In this document: in pieces, positions 47,340 to 56,423 of the stretch | Layout of the letters: every line of letters begins with the position of its first letter | Numbering within the stretch: position 1 is the stretch's first letter | Assembly (NCBI RefSeq): GCF_016586165.1 | Contig: NZ_BCPR01000007.1 | Coordinates: 1-64,000 of the forward strand | Length of the DNA: 64,000 nucleotides | Reading direction: 5' to 3' | Origin: Dyella sp. EPa41 | GTDB lineage: Bacteria > Pseudomonadota > Gammaproteobacteria > Xanthomonadales > Rhodanobacteraceae | Program-made: the position numbers and the translations under genes | The notes under the pieces: model-generated | Told to the model about the DNA's origin: nothing | The model's database searches: none | Seen by the model: only the letters and a program-made list of their open reading frames with translations

Positions 47340-48629
47340 ATGAAGCGTGTTCCCCTGATCAAGTTGCTTGCCGGTACGGCGCTGGCCCTGGCCGTGGTGA
47401 GCACCCCGGTCATTGCGGGCAGCAGCTCTTCCAAGGAAAAGAAGGAAGCGCTGTATCCCAACGCCACCCGCGCGGAACCCAAGCTGGACCTGACCAGCGA
47501 GAAGGACCAGAAGGCCATCAACGAAGGCCTCGACGCAGTCAACAACCAGGACAAGGAAAAGGCGACGCAGATCCTCCAGCCGATCGCCGATGGCAGCAAG
47601 AGCAAGTACGCCCAGGCGCTCGCCCTGCAGGGCTTGGCCAGCATCCATTACAACGACGGCGACGTGAAGGGCGCCATCGACCTGCTGAAGCGTGCGCTCG
47701 ACAACGGCGTCATGCCGAACGACACCTATTTCCAGCTCGAGTACATGCTCGCCCAGTTCTACCTGGCCGATGAGCAGTACCAGCCGGCGCTCGACACGAT
47801 CGCCAAGTGGCGCGCCGAGGGCAAGAAGGAAACCGCCGACTCGTATGCGCTGGAAGGCAATGCCTACTACCGCCTCGAGAAGTACCCCGAAGCGATTGCC
47901 GCCATCAAGAAGGCGCAGTCGATGACCGACAAGCCGAACGACAGCTGGAACCAGATCCTGATGGCCAGCTACTCGGAATCCGGCCAGGGCGACCAGGCCG
48001 CCCAGGTGGCGCAGCAGCAGCTGTCCGCCAACCCGAACGATCCCAACGCGCTGAACAACGCGGTGGCCGTGCTGATGCAGGCCCAGAAGTATCCCGAAGC
48101 GATCACGCTGATGGAGAAGGCCAAGGCCAACGGCCAGCTCAAGAGCGAGAAGGACTACGTCAACCTCGCCAAGCTCTACCTGATCACGGGCCAGAACGGC
48201 GATGACCAGAAGGGTCCGGCAGCCAAGGCCGCCGCCACCCTGCAGGAAGGCCTGAGCAAGGGCGTGGTGACCCAGACCGCCGAGAACTACGAGCTGCTGG
48301 GCGCCGCCTCCTATATGTCCGACAACACCTCGGGCGCGCTGGCCGCCTACCAGAAGGCGATCCCGCTGGCGAAGGACGGCGAGGCGAACATCCGCGCCGG
48401 CCAGCTGCTCATCCAGGACAACAAGTACAGCGAGGCCAAGAGCCTCATCCAACAGGGCATCGACAAGGGCGTGCAGCACAAGGGCACTGCTTATATGTTG
48501 CTGGCCGAAGCGTGCCGTGGCTTGAAGGACAAGCCGGGCACGATCGCAGCCATGGAGAAAGCGGCACAGGATCCAGAAACCTCAGCAAAAGCCAAGGCTT
48601 GGCTGAAGTCGCCGACAGTGAGTAAGTAA
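47340..48629 (+). CDS. Secreted TPR-repeat protein upstream of tonB
   Basis: The 429-residue protein has a signal peptide (LLAGTALALAVVSTPVIAGS), then nine or more tetratricopeptide-like helical pairs (for example ALALQGLASIHYNDGDVKGA, ALEGNAYYRLEKYPEAIAAI, ELLGAASYMSDNTSGALAAY). It is probably periplasmic and a protein-protein scaffold. It precedes tonB-exbB-exbD1-exbD2 by 201 nt; homologous TPR genes lie beside the TonB cluster in other Xanthomonadales, so a role with the TonB complex is likely but not shown. The start at 47340 opens the signal peptide; an upstream 33-codon extension is not coding-like. Confidence 0.88.
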   Translation: MKRVPLIKLLAGTALALAVVSTPVIAGSSSSKEKKEALYPNATRAEPKLDLTSEKDQKAINEGLDAVNNQDKEKATQILQPIADGSKSKYAQALALQGLASIHYNDGDVKGAIDLLKRALDNGVMPNDTYFQLEYMLAQFYLADEQYQPALDTIAKWRAEGKKETADSYALEGNAYYRLEKYPEAIAAIKKAQSMTDKPNDSWNQILMASYSESGQGDQAAQVAQQQLSANPNDPNALNNAVAVLMQAQKYPEAITLMEKAKANGQLKSEKDYVNLAKLYLITGQNGDDQKGPAAKAAATLQEGLSKGVVTQTAENYELLGAASYMSDNTSGALAAYQKAIPLAKDGEANIRAGQLLIQDNKYSEAKSLIQQGIDKGVQHKGTAYMLLAEACRGLKDKPGTIAAMEKAAQDPETSAKAKAWLKSPTVSK

Positions 48630-48830
48630 GGCATACGCATAGCCATTGAGAGGCGGATAGACGTCCATTTGCCCGCCTCACAAGTGCTATACAAATGCCA
48701 TGTGCTGTTGTACCGTTGAAACCTTTCCGTGCTCTCGTCCAGTGGCAAATGTCATCCCTTTATTGGATCGATATTGCCACCGGATGCTGTGACCACGGCT
48801 CACCGATTGATTAGCTCCAGATAGTGACAG

Positions 48831-49490
48831 ATGGCCTCAAGTAACGAAGCAACCGGCCAAGGGCCGTTCAATTGGAGGCGTACCTGGGCGCTGGCCGTAG
48901 CCATTGCGCTGCATGCGTTCGCGTTCCTGTTGCTGGTGGCGCCTATGGCACCGCCGAAGCAGGTGCAGAAGGAAAAGGAACGCACCGTCCAGGTGAACTT
49001 CATCGAGCCACCGCCGCCGCCGCCGCCCCCGCCGCCGCCGCCGCCGGAGCCGCCGAAGCAGCCGCCGCCGAAGATCATCCAGCAGGTCAAGCCGCCGCCG
49101 ACACCGCCGCCGCCGGCTCCGCCGCCGGCTGTCGAGGAAGCGTCGACCAACGCCATCCCGGCACCGCCGCCGGCTCCGCCTGCTCCCCCGGCTCCGCCAG
49201 CGGACATCACCGCCAGTCAGGACATCAGCTACAACAGCCGTATTCAGCCCAAGTATCCGCCGCAGGCGATTCGCCAGCGTCACGAGGGCACGGTTACGTT
49301 GATGATCTTGGTCGGCGTGGACGGTTCGCCCAAGGACATCAAGGTGGAAACGTCCAGCGGTTACCGCGAGCTGGATCAGGCCGCGATTGAAACGGCGCGC
49401 AAGTGGCGCTTCAATCCGAACATCAGGAACGGACAGAAGACGGAAGGCTATGTCCGCGTCCCGGTTAACTTTAATCTCAATCAGCTGTAA
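48831..49490 (+). CDS. tonB: Energy-transducing protein TonB
   Basis: TonB carries proton-motive energy from ExbBD to outer-membrane receptors. The 219-residue protein has a cytoplasmic tip, a transmembrane helix with the conserved histidine (LAVAIALHAFAFLLLVAPM, His in the SxxxH position), a periplasmic Pro-rich spacer (about 60-125, mainly PPPP and PPPKQ units) and the C-terminal TonB domain (QPKYPPQAIRQRHEGTVTLM, GYRELDQAAIETARKWRF). The intergenic 48630-48830 probably contains its promoter; a GAGGCGG/CCGCCTC stem lies at about 48650-48682. Confidence 0.96.
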   Translation: MASSNEATGQGPFNWRRTWALAVAIALHAFAFLLLVAPMAPPKQVQKEKERTVQVNFIEPPPPPPPPPPPPPEPPKQPPPKIIQQVKPPPTPPPPAPPPAVEEASTNAIPAPPPAPPAPPAPPADITASQDISYNSRIQPKYPPQAIRQRHEGTVTLMILVGVDGSPKDIKVETSSGYRELDQAAIETARKWRFNPNIRNGQKTEGYVRVPVNFNLNQL

Positions 49491-49539
49491 CTCCGGTTAC
49501 GGTCAATCAGTTCACGCTTGACTTTCCAAGGGTAGCGTT

Positions 49540-50286
49540 ATGTTCCTGCAAACTTCTCCGGCCCCCGCGGGCGGTACCACCAACGCCGAAGCCATGAAGT
49601 CGATGGGCTTCGACCACCTCATCCACAACTTCGATTTCCTCGGTTGGATCGTGTTCGTGGTGCTGGTGGTGATGTCCTTCTCCTCCTGGTACTTCATCGT
49701 CGCCAACGCGATCCGCAACTCGATGGTTCGCGGTCGCGCCGACAAGGTCATCAACGGTTTCTGGTCGAATGGTTCGACCCAGGACGCCATCCGTGAGCTG
49801 GAAGCCCAGCCCAAGGGTGAACCGTTCTCGAAGATCGCTCTCGACGCCGCTTCGGCCGTCGCCCACCATCAGCAGGCTTCGGCCGGCGGTGGTCGCCTCG
49901 CCGAGTCGCTGAGCCGCTCCGAGTTCATCGATCGCGCCCTGCGCCAGGCCGTCGCTCGCGAGAGCCTGCGCCTGGAAGGCGGCCTGACCCTGCTCGCCAC
50001 GGTCGGTTCGTCGGCACCGTTCATCGGTCTGCTTGGTACCGTGTGGGGCATCTACCACGCGCTGATCAAGATCTCCGCGTCGGGCAACGCTTCGATGGAA
50101 GCCGTGGCCGGTCCGGTGGGTGAAGCTCTGATCATGACCGCCTTCGGTCTGTTCACCGCCATCCCGGCCGTGCTTGCCTACAACTTCTTCAACCGTTCGA
50201 ATCGCCTGACCTACGCTCAGTTCGACGAGTTCGCGCACGACCTGCACGACTTCTTCGCCACCGGCGCTCGCGTCGAAGGCAAGTGA
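49540..50286 (+). CDS. exbB: TonB-system proton channel subunit ExbB
   Basis: ExbB, an MotA/TolQ/ExbB-type channel, forms with ExbD the proton-driven motor of TonB. The 248-residue protein has three transmembrane helices: about 25-45 (FLGWIVFVVLVVMSFSSWYF), about 145-165 (LLATVGSSAPFIGLLGTVWG, with the conserved polar residues) and about 190-210 (EALIMTAFGLFTAIPAVLAYNFF). The long cytoplasmic loop is between the first and second. It lies 49 nt after tonB and 11 nt before exbD1. Confidence 0.96.
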   Translation: MFLQTSPAPAGGTTNAEAMKSMGFDHLIHNFDFLGWIVFVVLVVMSFSSWYFIVANAIRNSMVRGRADKVINGFWSNGSTQDAIRELEAQPKGEPFSKIALDAASAVAHHQQASAGGGRLAESLSRSEFIDRALRQAVARESLRLEGGLTLLATVGSSAPFIGLLGTVWGIYHALIKISASGNASMEAVAGPVGEALIMTAFGLFTAIPAVLAYNFFNRSNRLTYAQFDEFAHDLHDFFATGARVEGK

Positions 50287-50297
50287 GGATCTGACCC

Positions 50298-50711
50298 ATG
50301 GCGATGAGCACTGGAGATAATTCCGGCGGCCCGATGTCGGAAATCAACGTCACGCCGCTCGTCGACGTGATGCTGGTGCTCCTGATCATCTTCATGATCA
50401 CGGCACCGCTGATGTCTCACCGAATCACGGTGGATCTGCCGACCGCCAATCCGAAGGTTTCGGATAACGAGCCGGTGGAGCCGATGGACTTGGCCGTGAA
50501 GCCGGATGGCACGCTTTACCTCAACGACATCGAAGTCACCGAGGCAGAGCTGAAGGCACAGTTTGCGGTTGCGGCGTCGAAGGCGCCGCAGCCCGAGCTG
50601 CAGATCCGCGCGGACAAGACCACGGAATACAAGGTCGTGAAGAAGATCCTGGCCAGCGCCAAGGAACAGGGCATGGTCCATGTCGGTTTCATTACGACCG
50701 GCAAGGAGTAA
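50298..50711 (+). CDS. exbD1: ExbD, first copy
   Basis: A 137-residue single-pass ExbD/TolR-type protein. The catalytic Asp is in SEINVTPLVDVMLVLLIIFM (about residue 26), followed by ITAPLMSHRITVDLPTA and a periplasmic beta-domain. The start follows GTGAGGATCTGACCC. It overlaps in role with the second copy immediately downstream (5 nt gap); both copies keep the Asp. Confidence 0.95.
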   Translation: MAMSTGDNSGGPMSEINVTPLVDVMLVLLIIFMITAPLMSHRITVDLPTANPKVSDNEPVEPMDLAVKPDGTLYLNDIEVTEAELKAQFAVAASKAPQPELQIRADKTTEYKVVKKILASAKEQGMVHVGFITTGKE

Positions 50712-50716
50712 CAGTC

Positions 50717-51133
50717 ATGGCATTTAGTTCTGGAAGTGGCAAGGGGCCGATGGCTGACATCAACGTCACGCCGCTGGTCGACGTGATGCTGGTGCTGCTG
50801 ATCATCTTCATGATCACGGCACCGATGCTTACCCACAAGGTGAAGATCGATCTTCCGCAGCCGAACCCGAATGTGGTCCAGCCGGAAAATCCGCCGGAAC
50901 CCGTTCGCCTGAAGATCGACCAGTCCGGTGCGCTGTACTGGAACGATACGCCGGTGGACGAGCTGGGCCTGAAGGCGCAGCTGGCGGTGATTGGTGGTCT
51001 GGGCGATCCGGCCAAGCAGCCGGAAGTGCAGATCAATGCGGACGATGGCGTTGCCTACGAGCACGTCGCCCGCGTTCTGGCCGATGCGAAGAGCTACGGC
51101 CTGACCAAGATCGGCTTCACCGAAGGTCAGTGA
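50717..51133 (+). CDS. exbD2: ExbD, second copy
   Basis: A 138-residue ExbD/TolR-family protein with the same transmembrane region (ADINVTPLVDVMLVLLIIFM) including the proton-path Asp, but a diverged periplasmic domain (KIDLPQPNPNVVQPENPPEP; YEHVARVLADAKSYGLTKIG). In Xanthomonas campestris tonB-exbB-exbD1-exbD2 has the same order, with exbD2 needed for some plant interactions but not iron uptake; whether this copy is similarly specialised is inference. Confidence 0.94.
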   Translation: MAFSSGSGKGPMADINVTPLVDVMLVLLIIFMITAPMLTHKVKIDLPQPNPNVVQPENPPEPVRLKIDQSGALYWNDTPVDELGLKAQLAVIGGLGDPAKQPEVQINADDGVAYEHVARVLADAKSYGLTKIGFTEGQ

Positions 51134-51167
51134 TTTCGCTGTAAACGCAGTAACACTACCCTTAGAG

Positions 51168-51196
51168 CCCCCGCCTCGTGCGGGGGTTTCTTTTTT
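51168..51196 (+). terminator. Terminator of the tonB operon
   Basis: A perfect 7-bp GC stem (CCCCCGC / GCGGGGG) with a CTCGT loop and a TTTCTTTTTT tail lies 35 nt past the exbD2 stop codon. Confidence 0.9.
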
Positions 51197-51219
51197 GGCG
51201 CGCTGAAAGTTTGCGCTGG

Positions 51220-51239
51220 ACGTTTGGATGGCCAAACGT
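51220..51239. repeat. Short palindrome ACGTTTGG-N4-CCAAACGT
   Basis: A perfect inverted repeat with 8-bp arms and a 4-bp spacer. It contains the CGTTTGG half of the motif seen at 12063-12076 and 15412-15425. It is located between the tonB-operon terminator and a REP pair, downstream of both flanking genes, so a role as an operator is uncertain. Confidence 0.5.
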
Positions 51240-51250
51240 GGGCGGGCCGG

Positions 51251-51314
51251 TCGCGCACTGGGTGCGCTCCTACAGGGTGGCGGTGCCCATGTGGGAGCGC
51301 ACCCAGTGCGCGAT
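51251..51314. repeat. Paired REP element (BIME), short spacer
   Basis: REP units at 51251-51273 and 51291-51314 are inverted and only 17 nt apart, unlike the roughly 57-84 nt spacing elsewhere. The pair lies between the convergent exbD2 and pdxJ. Confidence 0.82.
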
Positions 51315-51340
51315 CGGCATGCCATGGCCGGAGAAAAGAC

Positions 51341-52084
51341 TCAGCGCAGTATCTGCAGGTAATTGCGCACGGTCGTCGCGAGGCCTTCGTACAGCGCCTC
51401 GCCAATCAGCGCGTGGCCGATCGACACTTCGGCAAGGCCCGGAATGGCGGCCTTGAAGGTGCCCAGGTTCGCCTGGCTGAGATCGTGGCCGGCATTCACG
51501 GCCAGACCCGCGTGCTGCGCGCGGCGCGCCGTATCCGCGCAACGCTCGAGTGCTTCCTGCACATCGCCGCTGGCGAACGCATGGGCGTAGGGACCGGTGT
51601 AGATCTCGATGCGCTGCACGCCGATGGCGGCGGCCGCGTCGAAGCCGGTCGCACCTGCATCGACGAACAGGCTGACGCGGCAGCCGATCTCCGACAGTTG
51701 CGCCACGATGGGACGCAGCGTGTCGATGTCGCGTTCAAGGTCGAAGCCGTGGTCGGAGGTGATCTGGCCGTCGCTGTCCGGAACCAGCGTCACCTGCGTG
51801 GGCCGCACTTCGCGCGCCAGGGCAATGAGGCCTGGATAGGAGCCGCGTGCCGGCGCGAACGGATTGCCTTCGATGTTGTACTCGACGCGCCCGCGCAGCA
51901 TTGCCGCGAGGGCGCGGACATCATCGGGCCGCACGTGCCGCTGGTCGGGACGCGGATGCACGGTGATGCCGCCGCAACCGGCATCGATGCAGGTATGCGC
52001 GGCGCGCAGCATGTCGGGTTCGGTGCCGCCGCGCGAATTGCGCAGCACGGCGATCTTGTTGAGATTGACGCTGAGCAGGGTCAT
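51341..52084 (-). CDS. pdxJ: Pyridoxine 5'-phosphate synthase
   Basis: PdxJ condenses 1-deoxyxylulose 5-phosphate with 3-amino-2-oxopropyl phosphate to make pyridoxine 5'-phosphate. The 247-residue TIM barrel starts with the family N-terminus [18 protein letters not shown] and has [51 protein letters not shown] and the terminal [13 protein letters not shown] longer frame is open 14 codons upstream, but the chosen start matches homologues. It converges on the tonB operon, as is often seen in this group, and lies 72 nt from the PPTase stop. Confidence 0.96.
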   Translation of the reverse strand: MTLLSVNLNKIAVLRNSRGGTEPDMLRAAHTCIDAGCGGITVHPRPDQRHVRPDDVRALAAMLRGRVEYNIEGNPFAPARGSYPGLIALAREVRPTQVTLVPDSDGQITSDHGFDLERDIDTLRPIVAQLSEIGCRVSLFVDAGATGFDAAAAIGVQRIEIYTGPYAHAFASGDVQEALERCADTARRAQHAGLAVNAGHDLSQANLGTFKAAIPGLAEVSIGHALIGEALYEGLATTVRNYLQILR

Positions 52085-52156
52085 GAGAGGAACAGTACTC
52101 GCAGGCGTAGCGGTGTGAGGCGCCATAGCGGCGGCGGGTTGGAAACAGTGCGCCGA

Positions 52157-52798
52157 TCAATCGGCGCCGGCAAGTGTCCACAGGCGTACGCGTCGTGGCT
52201 CGCCCTGCCAGGCCAATGCACCGACGTGATCACCATCGAGTGCCAGTCGATGCAGCTGCCACTGCCCGGCTTCGTGGCCTTCGAGGCGACCGAGCACGGG
52301 CCACTCGGAAGAGCCGCTGATGCTCAAGCGATGCAGGCCGAAAGCGAGACCACGCCCGAGCGCCTTGAGCACGGCTTCCTTGGCGGTCCACAGTTCGAGG
52401 AAGGCGCGGTCACGCAGCTCCACGGGCAGCGCTTCCAGCGAGGCCGTCTCGTCGGGACTGAAATAGCGGCGCGCAATCGGCAGCGCCTTGGGATGCGGGC
52501 GCATCCGTTCCAGGTCCACGCCCGGGGAGATTCCGCGGGCAATGGCGATCAAGGCTTCGTCGTGGCTGTGCGTCCAGTTGAACGCGAAGGCATCGCGGTG
52601 CGCGCCCGCCAGCGCCGGCCGGCCGTGCGGTGAATCCTCGAGCTGCACGGCTTCCACCGGTTGCCCGAGATAGGCGGCCAGCATGCGGATCAGCGGTTCG
52701 CGACCCCGGTGATGGTCGTAGGCCAGCCGCCACACGTGTATCTCGTCATCGCCCAGCCGCTCTGCTACTTTCGCTGGCGTCTGGCCGTCCGTCGTCAT
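52157..52798 (-). CDS. 4'-phosphopantetheinyl transferase (Sfp type)
   Basis: It transfers phosphopantetheine from CoA to carrier-protein serines. The 213-residue protein has the Sfp-family motifs: FNWTHSHDEALIAIA, GVDLERM (Mg-binding Asp) and WTAKEAVLKALGRG (Glu-Ala of the KEA core). Sfp-type enzymes serve secondary metabolism and sometimes fatty-acid ACP; no carrier-protein, PKS or NRPS gene lies in this window. The second of two adjacent ATGs (52798) is preferred because GAGGGG stands at better spacing; the first (52801) is also possible. Confidence 0.87.
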   Translation of the reverse strand: MTTDGQTPAKVAERLGDDEIHVWRLAYDHHRGREPLIRMLAAYLGQPVEAVQLEDSPHGRPALAGAHRDAFAFNWTHSHDEALIAIARGISPGVDLERMRPHPKALPIARRYFSPDETASLEALPVELRDRAFLELWTAKEAVLKALGRGLAFGLHRLSISGSSEWPVLGRLEGHEAGQWQLHRLALDGDHVGALAWQGEPRRVRLWTLAGAD

Positions 52799-52910
52799 CA
52801 TCCCCTCATGTTGCCGGGTGTATGGCGATACTTACAAGCATGACGGTTTCCGTCATGCGCGCCGCCTGGTCTAGCCACGGCACGGAAGCCCTGTTACGGA
52901 GTACCGCCGC

Positions 52911-55900
52911 TTGATCGCCGGATGGCTGCTGCTGCTGGTGTCACTGCTCTACGTGGGCCTGCTGTTCGTGGTGGCCTATGCCGGCGACCGGCGCCCGCTG
53001 TATCCGCGCCAGCCCCGACTGCGCCCGCTGGTGTACAGCCTTGCGCTCGCCGTGTATTGCTCGTCCTGGACGTTCTACGGCGCGGTGGGCACGGCGGCGC
53101 GCGAAGGGCTGAGCTACCTGCCGATCTACCTCGGCCCGGTCGTGTTGTTCGTGTTTGGCTTCGGCTTGCTGCGTCGCCTGGTGCTGCTCGCGCGCCAGCG
53201 CAACATCACCTCGATCGCCGACTTCATCGGCGCCCGCTTCGGCAAGTCGCATGGACTGGCCGCGCTTGTCGCGATCATCGCGGTCATCGCGGTGGTGCCT
53301 TACCTCGCCCTGCAGTTCAAGGCCGTGGCGATGTCCTACTCGGTGCTTGGCGGCATGGGCGCGCCGGGCGCCACGCAGTTCGGTGACAGCGCGTTGTGGT
53401 GCGCGATCCTGCTGGCGACCTTCGCCATCCTGTTCGGCACGCGCACGATCGACGCCACCGAACATCACCACGGCATGATGCTCGCGATTGCGGTGGAATC
53501 GCTGATCAAGCTGATGACCTTCGTCGCGCTTGCAGGCTACGCGCTGTGGCGTGGCCCGGGACTGGAGGCCACGGCGCAGCTCCCCCTGCAGCAGATTTCC
53601 GAGGGCGTATCGCCAGGCTTCCTCGCGCAGACCCTGCTGGCGTTCTGCGCGATGTTCTGCCTGCCGCGGCAGTTCCAGATCGGCGTGGTCGAGTGCGAGG
53701 ACCCCTCCGACCTTTCCCGCGCGCGCTGGCTGTTTCCGGCCTACATGGTGCTGATCAGCGTGGCGGTATTGCCGATCGTCGCCGCAGGCTTGCAGCTTCC
53801 CCAGGTACTCGGCGGCAACAAGGATGCCTGGGTACTCACGCTGCCGATGAGCTACGGCGATCGCGGCATGGCGTTGCTCGCCTTCCTCGGTGGTTTCTCG
53901 GCAGCCACCGGCATGGTGATCGTGGCGTCGGTGGCCTTGTCGACCATGATCAGCAACGACCTGGTGATGCCGATGCTGCTGCGCGTGCGGCGCTTCCGGC
54001 TCGACGAACGCGCCGACCTGTCGCAGCTGGTGTTGCTGGTGCGCCGCATTGCGATCATCGCGCTGGCGGCCATGGCGTATCTCTACTACCGCCTCGTCGC
54101 CGATACCACGAGCCTCGCCGACACGGGCCTGCTCGCCTTTGCCGCGGTCGCGCAGTTCGCACCCGGCATCGTGGCGGCGCTGTACTGGCGCAGTGCCAGC
54201 CGCAAGGGCGTGGCGGTCGGCCTGGCCGCGGGCTTTTTGGTGTGGGCCTATACGTTGCTGGTTCCCGCCATGAGCCGGCCGGCCACATGGCTGGAAACCG
54301 GCCCCATGGGACTCAGCTGGCTGCAGCCGCAGGCGCTGTTCCACTTGAGCGGCTGGGATCCGGTGATGCATGGCACGTTCTGGTCGCTGCTGGTGAACGT
54401 GGCGTGCCTGATCTTCGTTTCGCTGCGTTTCCGGCCGAATCTCGAAGAACGACTGCACGCGGCGATGTTCATCGATCCCTATGCGATCGACAGTCGTGGC
54501 GCAGGCGACTGGCGCGGTCGCGTCGCCGTTGCCGACCTGCGTACGATTGCCGAGCGCATCGTGGGCGAGCGCACCAGCCAGCGCGCTTTCGACGATTACG
54601 CCGATCGCCGCGGCAAACCCCTGCAATCGGGCGAAGCCGCCGATCGCGCGCTCATCCAGTACACCGAGCGCCTGCTCGCCTCGGCGGTAGGCGCGGCGAG
54701 TGCACGTCGCATCCTGATGGGGGCATTGTCCGGCTCGGGCCTGGATATCGCCGAAGCGATGGCGCTGATGGACGAAGCTTCGCAGGAGCTTCGCTTCAAT
54801 CGCGAGCTGCTCTCCACCACGTTGGAAAATGTTTCCCAGGGCATCAGCGTGGTCGATGCGAACATGCGGCTGGTGGCGTGGAACCGCCGCTACCTCGAGT
54901 TGTTCGATTATCCCGATGGCATGGTCTACGTCGGCGTGCCGGTGGCTGACCTGATCCGTTGGAATGCGGAGCACGGCGAATGCGGTCCGGGCGAGGTGGA
55001 AGCGCACGTGGCCAAGCGCATCGGGCACATGCGTGCCGGTTCGCCGCACCTGTTCCAGCGCATTCGTCCCGATGGCACGGTGATCGAGATGCGTGGCCGC
55101 GCGCTGCCGGGCGGTGGCTATGTCACCACCTATACGGATGTCACCGCGTACAAGCATGCCGAGCAGGCCTTGATCGAGGCGAACGAAAACCTGGAGCAGC
55201 GCGTCGATCAACGCACGGCCGAATTGAGCGAAGCGCTCAGTGCCACCGCCAACGCGCGACGCGACGCGGAGATGGCCAACGCATCGAAAACGCGCTTTCT
55301 CGCCGCGGCAAGCCACGACCTGCTGCAGCCGTTGAACGCGGCGCGACTCTTCACGGCGGCGTTGCGGCAGCATCCCGGCCTGGACGCCGAAGCAGGGCAG
55401 CTTGCCGAACGCATCGATGCCTCGTTCCGGGCAGCGGAGGATCTGCTCGATGCGCTGCTTGATACGTCCCGGCTCGATGCCGGCAGCTATCGCGCGGACA
55501 TCAGCAACATCGCGTTGTCCGACCTGTTCGATTCGCTGAAGGCGCAGTTCGCGGTGCTGTCCGAGCAACGCGGCCTGCGCCTGCGCGTGGTGCCGACGAA
55601 ACTCGCCGTGCGCAGCGACCCGCAACTGTTGCGCCGCATCCTGCAGAACTTCATCTCCAATGCGCTGCGCTATACCCCCACGGGCAGCATCCTCGTGGGC
55701 GCGCGGCGCGTGGGAGGCGACGTGCGCATCGAGGTATGGGACACCGGGCCGGGCATTGCGGCAGAGCAACGCGCACGCATCTTCGGCGAGTTCCAGCGCC
55801 TTGATCGCCCGTCACCGTGGGGCGAGAAGGGTCTTGGCCTTGGCCTGTCGATCTGCGAGCGTATTGCCGGCATCCTGCACCACACGCTGGAACTGGAATC

Positions 55901-56378
55901 GCGCGAAGGCAAGGGAAGCCGCTTCGCCGTGCGTGTGCCGCGCGCGGAAAGCGCCGTGTCGCGCCGCCGTACCTCGGTGCATCCGCTGCCCAACGAGCAG
56001 TTGCCGTTGACCGTGTTGTGCCTCGACAACGATCCATCGATTCTCGACGGCATGCGCGCCTTGCTGCAGCGCTGGGGCGTGGATTGCCGCACCGCGCTCG
56101 ACGCGGCGCAGGCGCAGCAGGAACTGCGGCGCGGGCGCATCGACCTCATCCTCGCCGACTACCACCTGAGCGATGACACGGATGGCCTGCAGGCGCTGGA
56201 GCAGTTGCGCGGCAGCGTCGAGGAGTTGCCGCCCGTGGCGATGATCACCGCCGACGGCAGCAGCGAGCTGAAGCAGCGGGCGCGCGCCCTGGGTTATCCG
56301 ATCCTGCACAAGCCGGTGCGGCCGGCGGCGTTGCGGGCGTTGTTGACGGCGTTGGTGCGGAGGCAGACGCCGGCTTAG
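52911..56378 (+). CDS. Hybrid sensor kinase with sodium:solute-symporter domain (CrbS/MxtR type)
   Basis: A 1155-residue membrane sensor. Residues about 1-490 form an SSSF-type transporter-like domain of about 13 helices (VYCSSWTFYGAVGTAAREG; CLPRQFQIGVVECEDP; GFSAATGMVIVASVALSTMI). A PAS-like region (about 640-770), a HisKA with SHDLLQPLNAARL (His about 802), a HATPase (NFISNALRYTPT, DTGPGIA, GLGLGLSICER) and a C-terminal receiver (Asp in LILADYHL, about 1082) follow. This architecture is that of CrbS/MxtR, which controls acetate use. It begins with TTG, after GGAG; the regulator and acs lie downstream, convergent. Confidence 0.88.
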   Translation: MIAGWLLLLVSLLYVGLLFVVAYAGDRRPLYPRQPRLRPLVYSLALAVYCSSWTFYGAVGTAAREGLSYLPIYLGPVVLFVFGFGLLRRLVLLARQRNITSIADFIGARFGKSHGLAALVAIIAVIAVVPYLALQFKAVAMSYSVLGGMGAPGATQFGDSALWCAILLATFAILFGTRTIDATEHHHGMMLAIAVESLIKLMTFVALAGYALWRGPGLEATAQLPLQQISEGVSPGFLAQTLLAFCAMFCLPRQFQIGVVECEDPSDLSRARWLFPAYMVLISVAVLPIVAAGLQLPQVLGGNKDAWVLTLPMSYGDRGMALLAFLGGFSAATGMVIVASVALSTMISNDLVMPMLLRVRRFRLDERADLSQLVLLVRRIAIIALAAMAYLYYRLVADTTSLADTGLLAFAAVAQFAPGIVAALYWRSASRKGVAVGLAAGFLVWAYTLLVPAMSRPATWLETGPMGLSWLQPQALFHLSGWDPVMHGTFWSLLVNVACLIFVSLRFRPNLEERLHAAMFIDPYAIDSRGAGDWRGRVAVADLRTIAERIVGERTSQRAFDDYADRRGKPLQSGEAADRALIQYTERLLASAVGAASARRILMGALSGSGLDIAEAMALMDEASQELRFNRELLSTTLENVSQGISVVDANMRLVAWNRRYLELFDYPDGMVYVGVPVADLIRWNAEHGECGPGEVEAHVAKRIGHMRAGSPHLFQRIRPDGTVIEMRGRALPGGGYVTTYTDVTAYKHAEQALIEANENLEQRVDQRTAELSEALSATANARRDAEMANASKTRFLAAASHDLLQPLNAARLFTAALRQHPGLDAEAGQLAERIDASFRAAEDLLDALLDTSRLDAGSYRADISNIALSDLFDSLKAQFAVLSEQRGLRLRVVPTKLAVRSDPQLLRRILQNFISNALRYTPTGSILVGARRVGGDVRIEVWDTGPGIAAEQRARIFGEFQRLDRPSPWGEKGLGLGLSICERIAGILHHTLELESREGKGSRFAVRVPRAESAVSRRRTSVHPLPNEQLPLTVLCLDNDPSILDGMRALLQRWGVDCRTALDAAQAQQELRRGRIDLILADYHLSDDTDGLQALEQLRGSVEELPPVAMITADGSSELKQRARALGYPILHKPVRPAALRALLTALVRRQTPA

Positions 56379-56423
56379 GCGAGAGGTGGGGCGATCGAGC
56401 GCCGGGTGCGCAAACGGCAGCGG

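Noticed and set aside
52941-55769. 942-codon minus-strand open frame
   Set aside because: It lies opposite the sensor-kinase gene and shows no domain; composition is that of antisense shadow frames.
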